From assembly GCA_021397845.1 (NCBI GenBank), contig CM038049.1, positions 103,446,877-103,510,876 of the forward strand: 64,000 nt of DNA. Direction: 5' to 3'. The notes under the pieces were generated by a model. That model was not told where the DNA came from, searched no databases, and saw nothing but the letters and a program-made list of their open reading frames with translations. The translations under genes were made by a program, and so were the position numbers. This DNA is from Areca catechu. Its lineage: Eukaryota > Streptophyta > Magnoliopsida > Arecales > Arecaceae. How positions within the stretch are numbered: position 1 is the first letter of the stretch; every line of letters starts with the position of its first letter. Positions 56,310-64,000 of this stretch are shown here, piece after piece.

Positions 56310-59300
56310 CTAAAGCCAATCGCCTTTAAATCTTAACCCCATACAATCAAGGTGGCGATCAAACTCTCGCTGTGATAGAGCCTTAGTGAACGGGTCTGCT
56401 ACGTTGTTCTTCGTTTCTACCCTTTTAATGCAGACTTCTTGTCTTTCGACAATCTCTCGAACGAGATGGAAGCGTCTCAGAATGTGCTTTGATTTGTGAT
56501 GAGCTCTTGGTTCCTTTGCTTGAGCAACAGCCCCCGTATTATCACAGTAAAGTGATACTGGACCTTCAATCTCAGGAACTATGCCCAACTCTGATATGAA
56601 CTTCTTCATCCAGACAGCTTCCTTGGCAGCTTCACTAACAGCAATGTACTCTGCCTCAGTTGTTGAGTCAGCTACAGTTTGCTGTTTAGAACTTTTCCAG
56701 CTTACAGCTCCTCCATTAAGGGTAAAAACATACCCAGATATAGATTTGCTGTCATCTGGATCTGATTGAAAACTAGAATCTGAATAAGCTTCTAGTTTAA
56801 GATCAGATCCTCCGTATATTAGAAAAATATCCTTAGTTCTTCTTAAGTACTTAAGAATATTTTTCACAGCCTTCCAATGATCCTCTCCTGGATCAGCCTG
56901 AAACCTGCTGGCTATACCTAAGGCATATGCCACATCAGGCCTAGTACATAACATAGCATACATAATAGACCCTACTGCCGAAGCATAAGGTACCGAATTC
57001 ATTCTATTTCTTTCTTCAGGTGTCTTAGGAGACATCTTCTTAGAAAGATGTATGCCATGACCAATAGGTAAGTAACCTATTTTACTTTCCTTCATGCTAA
57101 ATCTTTTTAGCACTTGGTCAATGTACCTAGACTGGGATAAACCTAGCATCCTCCTAGATCTATCTCTATAGATCTTGATGCCTAGTATATAAGATGCTTC
57201 TCCCAAGTCTTTCATGGAAAATTGCTTAGATAACCATACCTTGACTGATTGTAACATTGGGATATCATTCCCAATGAGGAGTATGTCATCTACATACAGA
57301 ACCAAGAAAACTATGGCACTCCCACTAGTCTTCTTGTACACACAAGGTTCATCCTCATTTTTGATAAAGTCAAATTCTTTGATTGTCTTATCAAATCGGA
57401 TGTTCCAACTCCTAGATGCTTGCTTTAATCCATAAATAGATTTCTTTAGCCTACATACCTGATTAGGTTTAGTCTCCAAGACAAAACCTTCTGGCTATGA
57501 CATATAAACCTCTTCCTCAAGGAAACCATTGAGGAATGCAGTTTTCACATCCATCTGCCAGATTTCATAATCATGATATGCTGCTATAGCAAGCATGATC
57601 CGAATAGATTTGAGCATGGCAACAGGAGAAAATGTTTCATCATAATCTATTCCCTGTTTTTGTCTGAAACCCTTAGCCACTAATCTGGCTTTATAAGTTT
57701 CAACTTGGCCATCTGTCCCAATCTTTTTCTTTTAGACCCATTTGCATCCAATAGGGTTAACACTCTCTGGTGCATCAACCAAAGTCCAGACTTGGTTTAC
57801 ATACATGGAGTCCATTTCGGATCTCATGGCTTCCAGCCATTTGTCTGAGTCACTACTTATGACAGCATCCGTATATGTTAGAGGCTCATCATTATCAATG
57901 ATTCGGGCTTCATTATTTTCAATAATGAACCCATACCTTTCAGGTGCATGTCGCACTCTATCAGACTTATGGATAGGAGTGGTGTGTTCAGGTTCTATAC
58001 TAACTGTGTTATGATTTTGTTGAGATGTATCTACTTGTTGAACTTCTTCAAGTTCAATATTTCTCCCACTGCCCTTTTGTAGGATGAATTCTTTTTCCAT
58101 AAAAATGGCATGCCTACTGACTAAAACCTTTTGTTCAGTAGGGTGGTAGAATAGATATCCTATACTATCTTTGGGATATCCAACAAATAGACATTTTTCT
58201 GCTCTAGCATCAAGCTTTTGTCCAAAATTTCTTTTGACATAAGCTGGACATCCCCATATCTTAAGGTGCTTAAGATTGGGTTTCTTTCCTCTCCATAACT
58301 CATATGGAATACCAGATACAGATTTAGATGGTACTCTATTCAAAATATTAGCCGCTGTTTCCAAGGCATATCCCCAAAAAGAAACAGGTAAGTCTGTGAA
58401 GCACATCATGGACCGTACCATATCTAATAAAGTACGATTTCTCCTTTCAGCAACACCATTTAATTGTGGTGTGTAAGGAGGAGTCCATTCAGAGATGATT
58501 CCCTTTTGTTTAAGGTGATCAAGAAACTCGGTGGATAAGTATTCACCTCCTCTATCTGATCGAAGGATCTTAATACTTTTCCCCGTTTGTTTCTCTACCA
58601 TACTTTGATACTCTAAAAATTTTTCAAAAGCTTCGGACTTATGTTTCATTAGATACACAAATCCGTACCTTGAAAAATCATCAGTGAATGTGATGAAATA
58701 TGAGTATCCACCCTTGGCCTGAGTTGTCATAGGTCCATATACATCAGTGTGTATGAGTCCTAATAACTCTGTTGTCCTTTCATTATGTCCACTAAATGGA
58801 GCCTTGGTCATTTTACCCATGAGACATGATTCATAAGTTCCTAATGATTCATAGTCATAAGGATTAAGGAATTTTTCCTTGTATAACTTGTTAATCCTCT
58901 GCTCACTAATATGTCCAAGATGACAGTGCCAAAGTAAAGTATTGTTTACTTCATCTCTTTTTCGTTTATTACTAACATGTAGTATATTGTCATCAGAAGA
59001 TAAAGTTAAGAGACCATTGCAAAATATGCCATTAAATATTATTTCATTAGAAAAACTGATTGAGCAGCCACTGCTCATTACATTCATAATATATCCTTGT
59101 TTAAGTAACAAGGGTACAGATATGATATTTCTAATGATTTTAGGCATAAAATAACAATTCTTTAACTCTAAAATCTTTCCAGAAGGCAGCTTCAACATAT
59201 AAGTCCCTACAGCTTCTGCTTGGATGGAATCTCCTCCAGCACCGTAGAGCTCGAAGTCGCCTTCCTTCAAAACTCTAATGTTCTGTAGTCCCTGCAATGA

Positions 59301-59537
59301 TTTGCAGATATGATGACCACAAGCAGTATCCAATACCCAAGAGTTTGAATTAGAAGTGTCTAATGACAAAATTGCATGTATCTCATACATACCTTTTGGT
59401 GCATTACTAGCACCAGGCTTCAGACTTGCAAGGTAAACCTTGCAGTTTCTTTTCTAGTGACCCGGCTTGTCACAATGAAAGCAGGTCATTTGTCCGGAGG
59501 CCTTCTTTCCTTTCTTTTTCTTGATGCCCCCTTTTGG
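56310..59537 (-). pseudogene. Copia C gag end, protease, integrase, RT, RNase H
   Basis: One frame from the G4 junction to the natural stop at 56310, with three internal stops: TAG at 59456-59454 in the zinc knuckle (CFHCDKPGH*KRNC, Trp in copia B), TAA at 57734-57732 (Tyr in copia B) and TAG at 57497-57495 (Gln in copia B). Protease WVLDTACGHHIC, integrase HTDVYGPM and RSDRGGEYLS, RT YVDDILLIGND and RNase H YCDNTGAVAQ are all readable. In the integrase motif CGPM one Cys is Tyr. G4 truncates gag. Confidence 0.9.
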
Positions 59538-60973
59538 TGGTGGGGACACCTGAGGCACCAGAATAAGACAGAGGCTTTTTCAACCCTCTGTAAATTGATC
59601 AATAATTTATGAATCTATCTGTAATAAGGGCTTAGCTCATCTGAGTCCATTTTAGTTGTTATTTCAGTTTTGTACTAGTCAGCTCATGTTGAGCTAGTTC
59701 AGTCCAATGCTAGTTAGCTCATGTTGAGCTAATTTTATTTTTTTTGAGTCCTGTCCAAGCATACTGAAGACTCAAGACTATATTATACAAGTGAAGACCA
59801 AGTCCAACTAGATTGAAGACATGGAAGTTTAGCCCAAGTCCAACCCAGCTTGAAGATTTGAAGACCCCAGGAGAAAAATCAGAAACCCTGATTCCTTGCA
59901 GATGCCCTCCAGATGCCCAGATTCCCTTCCAGATGCCAAAGTATATTCATAAATAAGGGCATCCATGATTCCAGAGGTCCATCTGCATCCTAGCCCAATG
60001 AAATCAAGCCCAGGTGCCAAGCCCAAGCCCCTAAGAAGCAAGATACCAGGGAATATTCCTGCTACCTGGCTACCAGGCCACCCCAGCTTCCAGAGGCCCA
60101 AACCCATGCACCCGGGCCCCTTTGGGTCGGCCTTTTGCTGCTCCTAGAAGCCCAACACGCCCCCCTAGGCGTCCTTGGAGTCTTGACCAAGTCAAGAAAA
60201 ATTTTAGGGATTTTTCTACCTAATATTTCCTTATTTTCTAGCTAGGGTTTGAGAGGGAAAAGGATTCTTATGTAAAGACTTATGTACCCTTACTTGGAGC
60301 CCAAGGTTAAGGGTCTATTTAAGGGACCCTAGCCTCTTGTATGAGGGGAATTTTTGATGAATGAAAACCTTGAGTTCTTCTATTGAGTGGTGTGATACCC
60401 TGCTGTGTGCATAAATGGGTTTGTGAGAGTTCTTCTTCCCGGTGTTTGCAATCATCTTCCTGCTGCCAACAAACCCTCCAGATCCCTGGACGCCCACTCC
60501 AAAAGAAGCCTTCCCTTGCTGTTTTTACTTTGTTTTCTTGTTCCTTTGTGAGCTTTCTAACCCCTGACAGGTCGTTTGTAGGTCCCTGAGTTCCTACGAA
60601 TCCAACGACTCCAGCCAAGCCTCAATCGGATCACCGAGCAGAAAGCCGGGTATCCGCGGGTCTTTGGCTCGATTTTCCAGGCCGCATCCGTCGAGGAACG
60701 AGAGACCCCTTCGCTGCGATCTTTACAGATGTTGTCAGGTACACCCCTCTACCTCCAGTAGTTTTATTGTAGGAGAACTTGCCCTAACCGAGGCTTCTCA
60801 GCCCCGGCGGTCCTTCTTTGCTACTTTTCTAGGTCCTAATCTACATGCTGATCTTCAAAAATTCATACAAAATTCCCTACAAATAATTTTGATCTGAAAT
60901 TTGGGAATTAATCACCTAACTCAACATGTAAAACATACAAAAAAAAAATTGCATGCATATTAGTTCCGCATCA
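59538..60973 (+). repeat. G4 5' LTR
   Basis: 1,436 bp, from TGGTGGGGACACC to GTTCCGCATCA. It has two copies of a small hairpin unit (AGCTCATGTTGAGCTA) near 59680 and 59720. A TATA-like box (TATTTAAG) lies at 60316-60323. The end resembles that of G1 (GCATCA). Confidence 0.82.
60316..60323 (+). promoter_or_regulatory. TATA-like box of the G4 LTR
   Basis: TATTTAAG followed by GGACCC, in the usual central position. Confidence 0.45.
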
Positions 60974-60975
60974 TT

Positions 60976-60987
60976 TGGTATCAGAGC
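60976..60987 (+). promoter_or_regulatory. G4 primer binding site
   Basis: TGGTATCAGAGC, two bases after the LTR, complementary to initiator tRNA-Met. Confidence 0.9.
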
Positions 60988-61859
60988 TTAGATTAGGGCT
61001 TGTTTTCTGCAATTTTTCAGTCCGTATATACTCTATTATTTTAATTATTTCTCCCTGTTAAAAACTCAAAAAATTCTGAAATTTATTTTCCTGGATTTAT
61101 CATAATTCACAGTAATTTTAAAATTTTTTTCATATTTTATTATGGCCTGTGAATTTTCTGCAAGCCGAAATAGGGCCTGCAAATTTTCGGCTCTGTTTTT
61201 TTTAGCAAGACAAGTTTGGAAGTTTTAGGGTTTTGTTTAGGAGTTTTTGCATATTTCTTAATTTTAGTATATTTCCAGTATATTAGGCCATGATTTGCAA
61301 GTTTTCTTCTATTTAAAAAATACCAAAAAAAAAAAATATACATATTTTCCAAAAATACCAAAAAAAAAAATACCTAAACCCTAATTTGCATCCTCATCTG
61401 CCTGCCATCATTGCATAATTTACTTTTAAGGGCACTCTTGCTATATCAGATGGGGGGAGGATTTGATCACCTCTCCTTAGCCCAAAACCACATCCCTTGC
61501 ATTCAGTCCCAAGCCTTAACCTAAAATTAATTAGACTTAATTTGCCCTAGTGGGCTAGGGACACCAACTGGTCGGGTCCGGGCTAGTGTTAGATCACTGT
61601 GTCAAGTTAACCTGTGTGTGCCTTGTGCTTAGTGTCTAGAACGGTGGTTTAGGGATTCAATCCTGAAGGGCTTGTGTGCTGGTCCGCCTACCTGGCCAAT
61701 CTCTGATTGGTGTCTAGGATTGGCAATCAGGGACCTAACACTCCCCTTACACCTGCCTGGCTGAGTACAGGGTTACTATAGGCTAGTTTGCCACCCTGAT
61801 TGAGCATCTAGTTTGGACTTTAGGTCTAGTCAGCTATAGTCGGTCTGATCGAGTCTTGC
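60988..61859 (+). other. G4 untranslated leader with hairpin module
   Basis: About 0.9 kb without an ORF. At 61629-61767 lies GTGTCTAGAACGG ... CCTGGCCAATC-TCT-GATTGGTGTCTAGG ... CACCTGCCTGGCTGAG. This is the clearest form of the shared module, with a six-base-pair stem. Confidence 0.65.
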
Positions 61860-63713
61860 ATGAGCACTAGATCAGGAGTTTCATATCACCCACCTCCTTC
61901 ATAAATGTCTGAACCCATGGAAAATTTACAAGCCCAAATAAAAGCCCTAGCTGATCAAATTGCCCAGATAACTATCCAGATGACCCAGTTAACTCAGTCT
62001 CGTATTCAAACCAATGATAGAATTGACCATCGTGCCAATAGGTTTGATCAGTTAAAAGTCCGGGTAGGGACCCCAAGAAAAACCCATGGGTCACAGTCTG
62101 AGCCAGATCCTGACTCCCCTCAACCTAGGAGGACCCCAAACCCTGATCTATACCATGAGGTCGAACCTAGGAGAGCCCCTTATCCTGACCCGTACTACAA
62201 TCCTCAACCTAGGAGGACCCCAAACCCTGATCCATACCTTGAGGCTGAACCTAGGAGAACCTATCGTCATGACCCAATCCCTAAGGTTAGTCCTAGAAGA
62301 CTCAATCAGGATTTTATAGACCAGGAAGATAGATCCTATTTACCCTCTCCCTACAAGCCTAGTATACCTACAACCTATAGATCTTATGACTCCAGATCCT
62401 ATGACTCTAGATCCCATGATCATAGATCCTATGCACCCACACCCTATGAGCCTAGTAGACCCAACACCCAATATTCTGACCCATATAGGGAGTCCAACCC
62501 TAGGAGGACCCAATATTCTGACCTATATAGGGAGTCCAACCCTAGGAGAACCCAGTATTCTGACCCATATAGGGAGTCCAATCCTAGGAGGACCCAATAT
62601 CCTCACCCATATAGAGAGCCCAACCTTAGGAGGACCCTATACCTTGATCCATCCTTAGAACCTGATCATAAAGCTGACCCAAAATCATATGACCCCAGAT
62701 CCTATAATCCCATGACCCATAGATCTGCACCCTTGTCCTATGAGCCTAGAGAACCCATAACCCCTAAGTATCAACCTAGTACTAGTCATGCTTCCCCTAG
62801 TCAACTTGAACCCCATAGGATTAGTATCCCTAAATATGAACCCAGTAGTGAGCCACTACCCCTTATACAACCTGAACCTACTAGGAGTAGTACCCATAAT
62901 CAGAGACCAGAACCTAACCAATTTCTTGCTAGCCGACCTTCTCCAACCATTCCTGAGATTCACAAGGCTTACATTAACGCGAAAGTGTATGAAGCTGATG
63001 TGAGCCTAGTGGATGAGTATGAGGGAGAAGAGGAGACACCTTTAGTAGACCTAGAATTAGCTGACCCAGTAGATGCCCAGGTAGAAACCAACCCAGAGCT
63101 AGTTGACCTTGACCATATCCAACCTAAAGCTATAATGGAAGAACAAATAGAGGAAGAGAACCTAGGTACTGCTACTAGAGCCTTACCTGAGAAAACCATA
63201 GAGGAGAGCCAAATTATAGAGTCTAGTCCTAAAATACAAGAACCAGAAGAATTTATTAAGGACCTGATCTCTTTGAATCAATACCTTCAAGATGAGTCCC
63301 CTCCTATAGTTCCCATTAAGGACCTCTTCCCCGAAATTAGTGACCCATCCTTCCATTATGCAAATCCTGTAGATATAGCTCAACCTCATAAGGTTAACCT
63401 CATTAGTATAGGATTAGTTCCTGACACCCCGTCTTTTATCCTACTTTATCCAACTAACCATGAACCTTTTTCTCTACCTTACCAAACTAATTCTGAACCC
63501 ACTTCCTATTTTCTGCCCTTTCCTGACACCTCCAGCATTTCTAGGATCATTAGATTGCATTTAGCTGAGATTAGCATACTGCATGCATTCATCACGCATG
63601 TTAGGTTTGCATCTTACTTCTGGCATACTCTTTGGAATTTGCTAGGAGTTCACTGTAAATTTTCATGTGCATGTCAAGCTAGGATCAAACCTAGAGAACC
63701 TATAATCTATTAG
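61860..63713 (+). pseudogene. G4 ORF1: gag-end/integrase-fragment fusion with 14-residue repeats
   Basis: The likely original start is 61860 (MSTRSGVSYHPPPS); a stop at 61902-61904 follows and a second ATG at 61905 opens 602 codons. The N-terminus is coiled-coil-like (ENLQAQIKALADQIAQITIQ). Then come two Pro/Arg/Tyr-rich repeat zones: QPRRTPNPDPY-type units, and four to five copies of a 14-residue unit RRTQYSDPYRESNP. KVYEADVSLVDEYEGEEE matches the G1 and G3 linker. The end (RFASYFWHTLWNLLGVHCKF) is the same integrase fragment as in G1. No catalytic residues remain. The ORF is open apart from the early stop, so it may encode a protein from 61905; role unknown. Confidence 0.7.
62466..62650 (+). 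repeat. 42 bp in-frame minisatellite in G4 ORF1
   Basis: Four full units and a partial one begin at 62466, 62508, 62550, 62592 and 62634. Unit length is a multiple of three, so each gives a 14-residue repeat. G1 lacks it. Confidence 0.9.
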
Positions 63714-63859
63714 GTTTAGATCCAAAGAGTTCAATAAAATTTCCTTCGATAGGAATGCATAGTCGAGTCTGTTAGGTATCAGTATGAGTCCTTTGCATCA
63801 TTTGTCTGCATGTGCCTAGCATGTTCACCACCTGCACTAATCTTAAAACAACTGGCTAA

Positions 63860-64000
63860 TTCCCGAAGAAGGGTCAAAGAATTTGATGTAGTGGATTTTA
63901 TCTTGGTTAGGCTTAGGCCTAAAAGAAGCTTCATGCTCGCAGAGCCGGACCTTTTAAAGTGATAGAGAAGGTTGGATCAAATGCCTAGGTGTTAAACTTG
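63860..64000 (+). pseudogene. G4 integrase C-terminal remnant (runs off window)
   Basis: ANSRRRVKEFDVVDFILVRL is recognisable against the same part of G3 (ADSQRRVKTFIEGDYVMIRL), then a frame break and a GPFKV-like segment. The chromodomain, if kept as in G1, lies beyond the window. Confidence 0.6.

Larger units (their letters stand above)
53937..59537 (-). mobile_element. Copia C: Ty1/copia, Angela-like, 3' LTR to gag
   Basis: Minus orientation, inserted in the copia A 3' LTR. The 3' LTR is at 53937-56295, then RT-RNase H and integrase, protease and the zinc knuckle up to 59537, where G4 begins. The protein is close to copia B throughout, but the LTR shares mainly short segments (start, end and the GTCTAGCAACGT-type block near 55410). 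Confidence 0.9.
59538..64000 (+). mobile_element. G4: non-autonomous Reina-related LTR element, 5' part
   Basis: 5' LTR, PBS, leader with hairpin module, a 618-codon-class ORF and the start of an integrase C-terminal remnant at the window end. TTTGG (59533-59537) is the candidate duplication. It has the same plan as G1, without gag core, CCHC, protease, RT or RNase H. The 3' LTR lies outside. Confidence 0.85.

Noticed and set aside
61500..61900. An envelope or extra gene in the G4 leader
   Set aside because: No continuous frame. The leader is explained by the hairpin module and stops in all frames.
1..64000. Host protein-coding gene, tRNA, rRNA or snRNA
   Set aside because: Every stretch over 300 bases is assigned to a transposable element or its LTR, leader or interior. 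The initiator-tRNA complements are primer sites, not tRNA genes.

Overview
The window is plant nuclear DNA made almost entirely of transposable elements. I found no host gene, tRNA, rRNA or CRISPR array that I could support. The elements are chromodomain-carrying Ty3/gypsy elements of the Reina type, Angela-like Ty1/copia elements, non-autonomous LTR elements carrying a 'putative plant transposon protein' ORF, and a CACTA DNA transposon. This mix is typical of intergenic heterochromatin in a medium-to-large flowering-plant genome. A monocot such as a palm is a weak guess; the sequence alone does not fix the species.

The main result is an unusually deep nest of insertions. Most boundaries can be placed to the base from TG..CA LTR ends, PBS/PPT sites and target-site duplications (TSDs). 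Names used here, outermost first: P (non-autonomous, minus, 1-1922) is broken by G0 (Reina, minus, from 1923). G0 is broken by G1 (non-autonomous Reina relative, plus, 4200-10081, TSD GGTTC) and by S (non-autonomous, SIRE-like LTR ends, minus, from 12742). S contains a solo LTR (12914-14244, TSD AGAGA), a small non-autonomous LTR element D (16017-18923, TSD TTACT) and G2 (Reina, minus, from 21547). G2 is broken in its RT by G3 (Reina, minus, from 25756). G3 is broken in gag by copia A (plus, from 31803). Copia A is broken in its RT by a CACTA element (38362-51622, TSD ATT), and inside the CACTA sits copia B (38901-48832, TSD TTTTA). The 3' LTR of copia A is broken by copia C (minus, from 53937), whose gag is broken by G4 (plus, from 59538 to beyond the window end). 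This gives eight levels at the deepest point. The right halves of P, G0, S, G2, G3, copia A, copia C and G4 lie outside the window, and their order there can be predicted.

Coding capacity: copia B is the best preserved. Its gag-pol is one frame of 1,297 codons (42488-46378) with only two internal stops, and its LTRs are nearly identical. G3 keeps one frame from gag to chromodomain but has six stops. Copia A and C are also single-frame with a few stops. G0 and G2 are older and have catalytic RT residues changed. G1 and G4 are deletion derivatives of a Reina-type element. They share an ORF that joins gag ends to an integrase fragment and lack the CCHC, protease, RT and RNase H regions.

Possibly new structure: (1) all four intact-boundary leaders in the window (G1, G4, copia A, copia B), from two different superfamilies, share a hairpin-forming leader module; (2) the copia B leader carries four copies of a motif around the palindrome TGTGTACACA; (3) the Reina LTRs begin with a short hairpin that also lies inside the pol frame; (4) D ends like a Reina element although it encodes no recognisable protein; (5) the CACTA ends are arrays of palindromes, and copia B landed in the centre of one.
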